64,000 nucleotides of DNA, taken from Batillaria attramentaria (Eukaryota > Mollusca > Gastropoda > Batillariidae). Positions 1 to 11,964 of the stretch are shown here, one piece after another (position 1 is the stretch's first letter; each line of letters starts with the position of its first letter). Under the pieces are notes generated by a model that did not search any database, was not told the DNA's origin, and was given only the letters and a program-made list of their open reading frames with translations. The DNA lies in NCBI GenBank assembly GCA_018292915.2, contig JACVVK020000059.1, positions 1,363,501 to 1,427,500 on the forward strand, given 5' to 3'. A program made the translations under genes and the position numbers.

Positions 1-362
1 CTAGAAGATGAAATGCATTTCCTTTTTGACTGCCCTCTGTACGGTGAACTGCGTGTTAAGTATTTATCAGACTTTGACCTAAATTATTACCGAACGAAAA
101 AATTGTCCATTCTCAGTGTCACAGATCTGACCTCTACCTCTAACTTGGCAAGGTTTGTTTTCTACGCCTTCAGACTCCGCAGTGACACACTAGATAACGC
201 TGTTGCTCCACGTGCAAACTGTGGTTTTCCCTAGCCGTGAGTAGATCTTGTTCACGGGCTGCCGGCCTGTGTTGTGATGCCATTAGCATTGCTTGTTGTG
301 TGTTGTGTGTACCATGTTCAGTGTGGCAGTGCTGATTTTTTCATTATGTATAGACCAGTGTT

Positions 363-403
<41 letters not shown>

Positions 404-505
404 TGCGCGCGCGCGAATGCGCGTTTTGATGTTTATCGCTCACTCCATTGTTATGGACAATATGTCTAAACAATAAAACGTCTGAGTCTGAGTCTGAGTC
501 TCTCT
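1..505 (+). mobile_element. LINE 3' end (C-terminal zinc-finger tail of a reverse transcriptase)
   Basis: Frame 13-234 reads MHFLFDCPLYGELR, the Cys/His C-terminal motif of I/Jockey/CR1-type LINE proteins, then TAG. A (GT)n tract and an AATAAAACG(TCTGAG)n tail follow. The 5' part is beyond the window edge. Confidence 0.65.
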
Positions 506-1966
506 TTGTTAAGGGTTGGGGGCGGGGGGCTACTTTTGATGCAAGAACAGGCCACAATATGCCTGTTGAAATGCTAAATTTTGCAAGCTGCGACCCCCCC
601 CCCTCCCGTCCTCACACCTCCCCCCCCCCCTCTCCTGCCTAGTATATGGCCCGGCCTTGCTCTGTGCGCGGAAAGAATAAAATTCAGCTGGCTTTGATCA
701 TTCGGATAGCTTTCATTTGGTGTCCTTGTCCCGGTGCTAAGCGCCTAACACTTGGAGCGTTGAAAACCCCAAACCGTGCTTAGTCAGTCACCTCTTCCCG
801 CTAGGGGTAATGTAATACTTCTGTCGAGGCCTTTCCATGCGCCAGTGCACACACACACACACACACACGCTAGTGCACACACACGATCAGGATATCCAAG
901 TGCACACACACGATCAGGTATCCATCCCCCCAGCACTGACGAACGTCTTCATTTCTGAGGTAAGAGAACTGTCTTTCTTCACGAACTGTTGTGTTCACGA
1001 TGAATTGCCGCGTGTTACGGTCGATAAGCAGACTTTGATTTTTTGATAAACGCCTTCACGAAATGCGGGGGACTCGGATTAGCCCGGCGCGGCTGGTAGA
1101 GCACAGGGCCCGCGTGTAAAAGTCGAGGTTTGGCATTCTAGCACCGGACTAAAGTCTAACCTCGAACTAAACTAGCTCTAGGGTTAAATTACCACCCACT
1201 GAATGGGTTTTTTGAGATGCTACCTTCGGGGAGAAGGTGGAGATGTATCAAAACGAAAACAGTACGTTTTAGGAAATCATTCATTCCATCCTCTGTCATT
1301 GCCCTAAATGATTGCCTTAGTCAGGATTAAAGTGTAATGAAAAATGATACACTGGTGTGGAAGCACTCCAGTTAAACTCTTTACTTACCGGGTAATAGTA
1401 TACCCGTCCTATGCATTGACATTATATATGAACACTAGTGAATCATCCCCAGCGGTCTAATATCTTACCCTGTGATGTGTGTGGGTGGATGCGGGTGCTT
1501 GTGCGAGCTCAGAAGATAAGATGTGTGTGGATGAAGGATCTATATGTAGAGAGAGCTGTTATCTGTGATCTGTATTCTGTGTTAGGCCTGCCCCTCCTTT
1601 TTAATTGTTATTCTTAGTGCTTGTTTAACATAGTTTAATGTGAGGCAATGCCAGTGCTTATTCCCTTAAATTGTGTTTTAGCCAATGACTGAGTGTGTGA
1701 ATGTGTATATGTATTTCTATGGTATGTTTGTGTATATCAATTGTGTTTTATTATCAAGAGGAGCAAAGCAAATTCTTCTTAATTGTAACTAAGAAGCAAT
1801 AAATCTTTCTTATCTTATCTTATCTTAAATTTTCTCATGCACGAGTCGAGGTTAGCACTGTCTTCGAGCTAAAGTCGGGGGTCAAACTATCGGGTCATTT
1901 TCGGGCTGATAAGTCTGCTGGGCTGAGCTAGACACTGTTTAGAATGTATCAGTATCAGTATTTCCA

Positions 1967-2282
1967 GGGCCCGCATGTAAAACGCGAGGTTATTTTAGCC
2001 CACGGCTACGGGCCTAGCCCAGACTAGCTACTCCGAGGCTAGCGAGAGCGATTTAGCGCGATGCAGAAGTCGCAGCTAGAGCGTGGACTAGCTAAGCCGG
2101 CAATCTATTTTAAGCTTGGGGAAATCTCTTCAATGCGCATGCTCCAGGCGTGGATTTTGTTTACATTCGATAACTTCCTTGCCATGTGAAGTTTAAATCG
2201 CTCTCGCTAGCCTCGGAGTAGCCAGTCTGGGTTAGGCCCGTAGCCGTGGGCCAAATTAACCTCGAGTTTTACATGCGGGCCC
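1967..2282. mobile_element. 316-bp MITE with about 90-bp inverted ends
   Basis: GGGCCCGCATGTAAAAC... at left and its complement at right, with about 90 bases of near-matching arms containing TACTCCGAGGCTAGCGAGAG. Further copies or fragments are at 1105-1185, 14303-14842 and 47930-48157. Confidence 0.75.
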
Positions 2283-2392
2283 AGCTGGACTCTCGATACT
2301 CGGATCGTGAGTTGGAATTCTGGTTGGGGGTCCAAAATTAATAGTGTTAACACCAGGACAACAATGAACACTGACACGCAGCACCACGCCCT

Positions 2393-2424
<32 letters not shown>

Positions 2425-2976
2425 AAAAAAAGAGAAAAAAGATTTCAATTGATTTCAATTGTCCATTGTCCGTCACTGGTTTATTGTTCAGCTCAAACGC
2501 GTACCGACTACATCAAACCCTGTATAATTAAAAGTGAAATACCCCCCCCCCCAACAACAACAACAACTACAACTACATTAAAATAGTGCATGCGTGTTCT
2601 CCGCTGCCCCGTGTTTGATATCACCCTTCATATGGTTGAAAACTCTCTCCATGCCGAGAGGCTTTTTCCGACCAGCATACTAATAGATGGTTGCTTTCCT
2701 TTGACCAGTAGAAACCCGTTTTACTAGGTTGCTGTTTAGTTCCTCACTTTATAATGTCATGACTGAGGGGGAAGTTGGTGATCCAACAAATGGGACCTCC
2801 GCATTGCGAACGCGCACGTCCCAAATGGGGGCATCGTAGCATAGAAAGGGTTAAACCTGCAACCAAGTAACCTTAAGCTAATTGTTTCAACCTGACGAGT
2901 TACTTTCGCTGGTGAGATGATGTTCGTTCATCGCAGGCGATGATGACTTGATTTCAGTCTGTGCTTGTCTGACGGA

Positions 2977-3146
2977 GGGGAGCCGGGGTGGTCGAATGGT
3001 AGAGCGTTGGACTTCTAATGCTCGGGTCGTGAGTTCGATCCCGACTGGGGCCAAATATTTGTGCTGGCTTGTTCATCGTTGCCCCGTCTTTGATATCACC
3101 TTATGTGGTGGAAAAGGACGTTAAACCCCCAAACACCCACCCACCC
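2977..3146 (+). mobile_element. tRNA-Arg-like SINE, complete
   Basis: Starts GGGGAGCCGGGGTGGTCGAA, with A box GGTAGAGCG, anticodon-like TTGGACTTCTAAT as in tRNA-Arg(TCT), and B box GAGTTCGATCCC. The body is CCAAATATTTGTGCTGGCTT...CTTTGATATCACC...GGAAAAGGACGTTAAAC and the tail (CACC)n. Confidence 0.8.
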
Positions 3147-3230
3147 TTGTCTGACGGAGTTTGTGTGTCCGGAGGTGAAAACAATAAAGTGTAATCACAA
3201 GGGGGGTAAAACAAAATGGATGAGCGTTTC

Positions 3231-3461
3231 TTAACCCTTTCACTGCCACACACGTTTTTGGTCACTCACTGATTGTATCCCTTCATACGACATGCTGTAC
3301 AAAGGCAGCAAAACGTGCCTGTAAGTGGAGAGCTGGTTGTTGTTGTTTTTTTTTTGTTTGTTTTTTTTAACCACTAGAACGACTACATTTTGAACAAGTT
3401 TGACGTCTAGGCCAGAGGCGCGAGTCATAAAATTCTGCCACCATGGCAGTGAATGGGTTAA
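3231..3461. mobile_element. piggyBac-like MITE with TTAA ends
   Basis: TTAACCCTTTCACTGCCA at the left and TGGCAGTGAATGGGTTAA at the right, a TTAA target duplication and CCYT-type ends as in piggyBac elements. 231 bases including both TTAA, no coding. Confidence 0.65.
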
Positions 3462-3503
3462 TCATTGCATCGTCAGTCAGCACCTTTCCACGCCACAGCG
3501 ACG

Positions 3504-3572
<69 letters not shown>

Positions 3573-4228
3573 TTGTTGTTGTTGTTGTTTTCAAATTCAA
3601 AACGCCATAGCATCAGAACAAACGCTTTGGGTTTTAAGTTGTCGGTTAGAACGATTGAAAGGGGCTGTTTATCAACCCGGAGCCAACTTGTACTAATACG
3701 CCAGAGTACAATAATTAAAAAGACTATAAAACAAGCTGTAAGTATATATAAAAATATCTATCTGGTTTAATGTAACTCCCTTTGGTGGCCATTGTGAGCA
3801 GATTAACTGTTAAAGTCTCTAATGTTCGTAATGAGTTCTGATGGGGGGGGGGGGGACCCTGCCGCTTAGAAAGGTCTACGGCTGTTTGTCAAATGAATAA
3901 ATGTTCCTTTTGGCCATTGGGACCATTTTCGTGATTCTACGGCTTTCGATAGAAGAGAAATATGACTTTCCCTGGCCGAACCCGTACTACACGCCTGTAC
4001 GACCAGGTCGCTAAAACTAGTCACCAGTCAGCGCTGGCTAGTTGATGTTCAGTCCGCAACCAAATCACGTCGTCGTCGTCGTTTCCTGTTTGAAAAATAA
4101 TGGACCCAAGAATAAGCACGCGTGTACTTTTCGATAGAAAAAAAATCTGTTATCTCAAAACAAGTCAGAATGTGTAACTGCAGATGACATTTATCCTTGT
4201 AGGGAAATGTTACAATATGGTTAGGACA

Positions 4229-4411
4229 TACAGTCAAACCTGTGTAAGGTGGTCACCCAAGGGACGGGGTCAAACTGACCGCCTTAGACAGGTGACCGGG
4301 TTATCCAGGGTGGCATGTCAACAGCTAGCATTTCAGGGGATCCTCTGGGGGTGACCAGGTTAGACAGTGGCATAGCTTATACAGGTGACCGCCTTGGCAG
4401 GTTCGACTGTA
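4229..4411. mobile_element. Small MITE with TA duplication (CAGTCRAACCTG ends)
   Basis: TA-CAGTCAAACCTG at the left and CAGGTTCGACTG-TA at the right. The interior repeats AGGTGACCGCCTTRG-like words. TA flanks fit the Tc1/mariner superfamily. Confidence 0.55.
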
Positions 4412-4588
4412 ACTGTATAGATTGCAGCGTAAGAGTTCTAATGATAAGTTCATGCAGTAAACGGAAATTTCGCTACAGCTCAGTGGATGATTTGCGCTAG
4501 GGACGAATTTCCTCGTATGTGATACACCAGTCGCTTTTGTGTTGACAGCTAATGATCAGATATGTATGATATTCGTCCCATATTTATG

Positions 4589-5520
4589 TGGCAGAGTGAT
4601 TAAAATCTGTATGAATGTGTGAGTGGATGAGTGAATTTAGAGGCAGATATACATTGTGTTTAATATTGTAATAGTCAGTAGCAGTAACCTGACTAGGTAT
4701 TTACAGTTAAAGTTAGCTAGCATAAGTTAGGTAGTTCCAGACTGGCAGGTTAGCGGAGGGTATGTGATGGTCCAGCAAGATGTTAGGTCAAGAGGGGATC
4801 AACAGATTAGTTTGATGGAAGGTTTGATAGAAGCAGGTCTTATTGCATGCGTTGACAACATGAAGAAACTTCTTTCATTCGTATCTCAGTCTAAATGATG
4901 AGGGCATCATTTCAGCTTGAGGGGGTGAATGTGGCAGAGTGATTAAAATCTGTATGAATGCGTGAGTGAGCGAGTGAAGGCAGAGGTAGAGATATATTGT
5001 GTTTAATATTGTAATAGTCAGCAGCAGTAACCTGACTAGGTATTTACAGTTAACGTTAGCTGTCATAAGTTAGGTAGTTAGACAGGTTAGTGTTTGAACG
5101 TCAGTGGTCTTTATTAATTTACATTTGGTTATATTTTAAGTTTTAATATTAAGCTGCTAAGTGATTAAGGATAGTTAGAAAGTAGCATTAGAGGTTCCAG
5201 TACAGCTAACTACGTATTGAAATGTTCTGTGAGGTGCAAACATGGAATTAGTAATTATTAAAGATAATTGTTACTATTATCCCAGAGTTAGTATGTACTG
5301 GATGGTAGCATCTTGCATTGATGATCTGCTCTTGGTTACTGAGTAGTCAGACATGTATTCAGGCTAGTAAGATCAGTTCTGGTCATGCCTTTTGCATGTG
5401 ACATGTACATGAGTGTGAATAAAACTCAGTTAGTATTGTTGCTGCTGATAGAGCCCATGTGTTCACTTTTCCTGCTAAATCTATTGGAAGCAGCACGTTG
5501 TAGTCGCTGAAGTTGAAAAC
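4589..5520 (+). repeat. Direct repeats, possible LTR retroelement remnant
   Basis: About 150 bases starting TGTGGCAGAGTGATTAAAAT occur at 4589-4741 and 4928-5080. The second copy is preceded by a purine tract TTGAGGGGGTGAA, as before a 3' LTR, and followed about 480 bases later by AATAAAA. No coding part is left. Confidence 0.4.
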
Positions 5521-5560
5521 AGGTTATTCACAGGCGACCTTCCCAACTGAGTTAAGAGTA

Positions 5561-5738
5561 GGTGGGTGGGTGGGTGTTTCGGAGTTTCACGTCCTTTTCC
5601 ACCACGTATGGGTGATATCAAATGGGGGGGGGGGGGGGTGAGCAAAAAAGGGCCCGCGCAAGTATTTGGCCCCAAATTTGAACCCACGACCCAATGTGGT
5701 GTCAGAGTTCGACCAAGAGCCTTAGCTGGAGGGAAGCA
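5561..5738 (-). mobile_element. tRNA-Arg-like SINE, degraded
   Basis: Reverse orientation; body words CACGTCCTTTTCCACCAC and GTATTTGGCCCC are kept, the tRNA part is decayed, and a poly-G run is inserted. Confidence 0.55.
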
Positions 5739-5977
5739 ACAACAACAACAACAACCCATCAAAAACAAACGAAACGAAACAAACAAACGAAACGAAACAA
5801 ACAAACAAACAAACAAACAAACAAACAAACAAACAAACATTATCATGAGTTATCATAGGTTTGGTTCACGAGTTAGGATGAGTCTAGCTCGGCTGTGTGG
5901 CAAAAGTCTGCCCAGTGGGCACATAGCACACACGCTCTGGGTAGGACCCGATCTAGGCAAGGAAAATCCCGCTTGAC

Positions 5978-5998
5978 TTAATAATAATAATAATAATG

Positions 5999-6034
<36 letters not shown>

Positions 6035-6150
6035 TTTATAGGGCGCCTATCCCCGGGGAGCGAGTTCTAGGCGCCTTACACTCTAAAACCGATGTTTAAA
6101 AAAAATTCACTCAGTGTACACTACGTAAGAACAACTAAAAAAAAAGTAAG

Positions 6151-6217
<67 letters not shown>

Positions 6218-7075
6218 CACGACTGAGTAGAAATGATAAAGGATAGAGAATTTAAAACCAAGAACAAGTACCAGTGATAAAACCCAAAACAAAAGGATAG
6301 ATTGGAATGAGCCAGATAAAACCTTAAAAGATAGCAGTGGTGAGGAGCTAAATGTAAGACATTATAGATGGGACCTTGCGCATTTTGAGGTCACGGCTCA
6401 CTGGTATGATCGCGCAGATCAGTCCAGATACTTTAAAAACAAGTGTGTCTTAAGATTAGATTTAAAAGACGACAGTGTAGGACAATCTCTGAGGGGCTTT
6501 GGTAAAGTATTCCATGTAGCAGGACCAGAGTAAGAAAAAGAACGTTTCCCGAAACTGCTTAGATTAAAGCGAGGGACACAGAGGTGCCCTGCTTCCTGGG
6601 AGCCTTCACTGGCAGCCAGTGCAACTCTCTCAGGAGAGGTTTTGCATGGTCTCGCTTGGATCTGCGGAGGACTAGCCTTGCCGCGTTGTTCTGCAGCCTC
6701 TGTAAACGGTTGATTTTATCGTCAGGTAAGCCGGAAAACAAAGAAGTGCAGTAGTCAAGCCGAGACAAGACATCAGTTTTTTTTTTTTTTTTTTTTTTTT
6801 TGTGGCCTCGACTGACAGGAACGGTCTGATATAGGCTATCTTTCGGATTTCGAGAAATGTGATCTTGCACATGTGACTGATCTGACGGTCCATGGACAGT
6901 GATGGATCGAGAAAAACACCAAGATTACTCACCTTGCTAGAGAAGGGGATGTTCGACCCTGACAACTCGATGCCAGTATGGTTGCTAACAGCTTTAAGTT
7001 TTGAGAGTGTGGAAATGGGCATAACTTCAGTTTTGTCACCATTCATCTTGAGTTTGTTATTGGTCATTGGATGGG
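5978..7075 (-). mobile_element. 5'-truncated CR1-like LINE fragment
   Basis: Minus-strand reverse-transcriptase C-terminus: NKLKMNGDKTEVM, NLGVFLDPSLSM, then after a poly-T/A tract and frameshift SRLDYCTSLFSGLPDD, LQNNAARLVL, ELHWLPV, and further on WNTLPKPLRD and FKSNLKTHLF. The 3' end at left shows a GGCGCC box and an (ATT)n tail. It joins directly to a tRNA-like sequence at its 5' side. Confidence 0.75.
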
Positions 7076-7137
7076 ATTCGAACGCAGGTCTCCCGGTCCG
7101 TGGTCCGAAGTGCTAACCACTACACTACGAGGGCCGG
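7062..7137 (-). repeat. tRNA-like SINE head
   Basis: The minus strand holds an A box (TAGTGTAGTGGTTAGCAC) and a B box (GCGTTCGAATCCC) at tRNA spacing, without a convincing full cloverleaf. Read as a SINE promoter fragment, not a functional tRNA. Confidence 0.5.
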
Positions 7138-7305
7138 TGATGCTGCAAAGTTTGGAACACGGAGCATTGGTTCTTTCGGCAAACAAACTTAGAAATTCAC
7201 TTGTGGCATGTTTTCCCACCACTGATTCAACGCGCACGCTGATATTGTAAAGCCTACTATAACCAAAATAGTCCAGCTGATATATCGCTTGTTTTTGCAG
7301 CAGCC

Positions 7306-7448
7306 ATGAAGTTTGATGATGTGCTCCGTCACCTCGGGGAGTTTGGTCCCTATCAGAAACGGATCTTCCTCCTCGCCTGCATACCGTCCGTTCTGACTGC
7401 TTTTGAAGCACTCAGTGTGATCTTCATTTTCTACATGCCTCCTCACAG
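7306..7448 (+). CDS. Gene A coding exon 1 (N-terminus, TM1)
   Basis: Starts MKFDDVLRHLGEFGPYQKR, a typical SLC22 N-terminus, then TM1 ending FYMPPH. It is 143 nt and ends in phase 2. The splice donor is the first unit of a (GT)n/(GCGT)n tract. Confidence 0.88.
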
Positions 7449-7457
7449 GTGCGTGTG

Positions 7458-7517
<60 letters not shown>

Positions 7518-7690
7518 TGTGCGTGTGCACGCGCTTGCGCGCTCTGATGGTCTGTTTATGCCAGCCGATCCCTGTATTAATATTCATATTGATTTGTTCT
7601 CGGCCGCAAAATTGCACACAAAGTGGAATGTTCACATGACTCGATTTACAGTCTACACACACACCTCCCCCCCCCCTTCCCCTCCCCTCC

Positions 7691-7756
<66 letters not shown>

Positions 7757-8431
7757 GAAACGGGTGCAATGAGAAATGAGGTGGTAGTAGCAGCTGGCAG
7801 CCTGGTTCCAAGGACAGTAACTCAATTACGCGCAGTGCAATTGGCTGCATAAGTTATGTCCCATGGAACAAATGGTAGACCTATGTTTCCGGTAAAGAGG
7901 TCCTTGAGTTCCAAAGTTCTAAAAATCCAATTTTGCTCTCTCCTAATGTTTCTTTATCTTTTTTCTTTAGGTGTGCGATTCCCGGGGATGCTGACGACAC
8001 ATACAAAATACAGAACGAAACTCACGCTCTGCTGGTCAACCAGTCCATTCCATCCACCAATGGGCAGTGGGATCAATGTCACGTGTACCGAAACGTCAGC
8101 ACCGACGTCAGTCTGAACAATAACGCATCACAAAACGCATACGGCGGCTTCAATTCTAGCCAATCACTGTCTGCGTTACAAGCTTTCGACAGAGAAACGT
8201 CTGAATGTGGCCGATGGGTGTTTGATTACTCCATATTTGAAACGACAATTTCTGATGACGTAAGTGGCTTTGTATATGACTTGTTTATTTATAAACCTCA
8301 TTGGCTAATGCCAGTCGATGTTTTTTTTTTTTTCAGATTAGATTCTCTCTAGAAATATCTCTAGGCAGTATTTGTAAATGTTATCAATTCTAAATAAGTG
8401 TGTGTGTGACGGTGTGTGTGTGTGTGTGTGT

Positions 8432-8501
<70 letters not shown>

Positions 8502-9047
8502 TGTACAGTTTGACATCGTCTGCGACCGAAGCTGGCACCGTGCCACATCCAACATGATTTCTGAACTAGGAACCAGCGCAGGGTGTTTTGTTACGGGGAT
8601 CTTTTCCGACAGGTAACTTGAAACATGAACTTGATGATAATGTATGGTCCGGTGCTCGTTCCAAGAAGCACAAACCCCTGACTGTTGTGTTGCAGATTTT
8701 TTTTCCACTCTGTCAACGTGTGTTTTATTGAGTTTGCTTGGGGCACACTGATCTTTCGTGTTGGGTAGCAGCTTCAAACAAAGTGTTGAACCTCAAAAGT
8801 TTCGGTTTTTTTTTTCTTTGGAGGGGAGGGGGGGGGGGGTCACTGAGAATACAAAGTAAAGACCCTAGCAGAAACACCGACATGAAATCTTAAATTCTGT
8901 AAAACGCATGCATATTAAATTACATATAAACATGAGCTGTTATGGCAGACCAAAGCCTGTAACAGCCTTCCGCAAGAGTGCAGGCTGCAAGGGAGAGACC
9001 TGTGCCAGTATAGGAAGAGGGACAACTAGATCTAGCAGTTCCCAGAA

Positions 9048-9078
<31 letters not shown>

Positions 9079-10432
9079 ATTATATAGGCGCTTTACCCAA
9101 TTTCATGAATCGGCTCAAAGCGCCGCGAACTGAACCCAACACGCACGCTCAAGTGAATCACACACATTCTCTCACACACCGGACATAAACACATTACAAT
9201 CACGTGGTGCGAAGGGTCAGCTCAGCTATTTAAATTTCGGAATTTAGAATTGCATTCATTTTTCAAATTTGGTGGGCTGAACATTTCCAAAGCAGAGGGG
9301 GAGGAAGCCGGAGTACCCGGAGAGAACCCCCGACGATCGGCCCGAATGAACGGTGCCACATACGAGAAGGAACAATTCTTTGCCCCGAGTGGGACTCGAA
9401 CCCCTTGCCTCTCGCATTGGTGACAGGTCTCTTAACCACTAGACCACCGCCCCGGAAAACAAAAAACAATGACAGGAAAGATAGAAGTATCAGTTCGCTT
9501 TGACACCTAAGTTCCGATTACGATTGGGCTAGCAGTCGCCAACCCGCTGCCACTGTTGAAACCACAGTCCCACTGCATTTTTCTTTGTATAGTACTTATT
9601 GGCCATCCCCTTTCTTCCTGTCTCTTTCTTTACAGATCTGTCTTACCATAACACTGTATTTGACGTCTCCGCCGAACATGTTTCTGTATTTATGAGCACA
9701 CTTATAAGTTTTTGACTTGTTGTGCTCGGCCTCGTGAAAATTGTGAGAGTGCATATGTATATTTGTTCAAAATGAATAAAACTGTTTAAACCAAGGAGGG
9801 GGGAGGGGGGGGGGAATCGGGTGGGTGGGGTGGGTGTTTGAGGGTTTTACGTCCTTTTCCACCACATAGGGTGATATCAAAGACGGGGCAACGATGAAAA
9901 AGCCAGCACAAATATTTGGCCCCAGCCGGGATCGAACTCACGACCCGAGCATTAGAAGTCCAACGCTCTACCATTCGACCACCCCGGCTCCCCGGGGGAA
10001 TCGGACTAAAGGAAACTGAGAGTAAGCAAGACTGGTGAAGGCCCACCAAGAGGGGCCGTATCACCCAGCATGTCCCTCACAGCTCCATGGTGCAATGGAT
10101 ATGTGATTTTCGTCAGCTGAAAAGGGGTCCAGGTGGCGGTTGTGAAAATAACTAGCTACCGGACTGGCCAATGTTTTAAAAAAAAATATTATTATTATTA
10201 TTATTATTATTATGCCGTCTAGTCATTGTTTTAGCTATTCGTCAGGTTCGGGCGGAAGATCGCATTTTATGTCGGGGGTATCGCCTTGACCGGAGGAGGC
10301 TTTGGTATCGCCTTTACCCAGAACATCTACACGCTCAACCTGTGTCGCTTCATTATGGGGGTGGCCAGGATGGCTGTCTTCGTGAACGCACTGGTTATCG
10401 GTAAGGAAAAAAAAAAAAACAACAGTAGGACG

Positions 10433-10521
<89 letters not shown>

Positions 10522-11583
10522 CGCTTGTGTATTCTCTTGCCGCACGATGATGGTTGCAGATTGGTCTCTACTGTCACAGATTAACAGCTGACATCCCGAC
10601 CATCATAATCATCGATACTGGATTTATCTTGTGAAGACAACGGTAATCCCGTCTGAAACCTGTAGAGATTCATTCACTCACTTGTGAGGACAGTGGAACG
10701 CTTGTTTGAAATATAAAACTTCTTTCATTCTCTTGATTCTTTGCCTATTTTAATAACCTAGTAGCCACAGAGAATAAGACCGTTGTGGTCTCTGTAAGTG
10801 AAGAAACACAGTCAGGCATTTCGTTGTTTTCATCCTAGCTATGGAGATCGTGGGACCATCCAAGCGGGTGCTAATCGGGGTGTTCATTCAACTGATGTGG
10901 TGCCTGGGAGAGTTCCTTCTGCTGGTGTTCGCCCATTTCATCCGGAACTGGCGCTGGCTGGAGATCGCTCTGTCAGTTCCTAGTCTGGGTCTTCTGGCTT
11001 ACTGGTGGTGAGTGAGACTGAATCTCTTATCTGCATGGTCTAGACAAGACCCCCATACCCACCAGGACAAAGAGCGTGTGTTACGCTGCTGCAGATAAAT
11101 ACGTTGTCTGGATCACACTTGCTTGCCCTGCAGTTCTTTCATGGTTGTGAGTACAACAGGAAAAACAAAACAAAACAAAACAATCAAAAAACTCACAAAT
11201 TGGCTTAGCAAAGATGGAATTAGCCTGTTTCAATAATAATTTTTAAAAAATGAGGAACACAGATATTCATAAATATAATACATGCGTTTAGAGCACATAA
11301 AGCGGCAATCAGCGGAGATCTTCTAGTGAAAAAGTTCTTCGGGTACCTCGGGTTAATACCAGGTATTTCGGTCAAGGGGCATTTTTGTACAGGTTGTACA
11401 TGTCCCTTCTGACTGGAATTCTCTTCCCCTTTGCCTCCGCTATGCTCCTACGCTACTCTCCTTCGAATCCAAGCTGAAAACTTACTTGTTCCGCGCCGCC
11501 TACGATACACTGAGTCTGCATCCCTCTGACTGAGAGATTTGGTATCCTTGTAACCCTCAGCCAGTGAGTGCAGCACAGCACGG

Positions 11584-11657
<74 letters not shown>

Positions 11658-11733
11658 CTGATTCTGGACTGAGGAAGTGCTGCCTTGTTCTTTTTTTTAT
11701 TTTTATGGCTGAGCTCATCACAACACAGTAAAT

Positions 11734-11815
<82 letters not shown>

Positions 11816-11899
11816 CTACAGATATGTCTTTCTTCCTCATAATATATGCTGGAATCTGAAATGTCGCTTTGAAAGTGCATAGAGCACTTATCATTAATC

Positions 11900-11964
<65 letters not shown>

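Noticed and set aside
2977..3060. Functional tRNA-Arg gene
   Set aside because: The anticodon stem is mismatched (TTGGACTTCTAATGCT), and the same head plus a fixed body recurs about a dozen times, so it is a SINE.
5985..6034. Microsatellite (AAT)n as an independent locus
   Set aside because: Better explained as the 3' tail of the reverse CR1-like LINE that follows.
7189..7755. 188-codon open frame, Cys/Val-rich then Thr/His-rich
   Set aside because: Translation of (CA)n/(GT)n and an antisense shadow of gene A exon 1.
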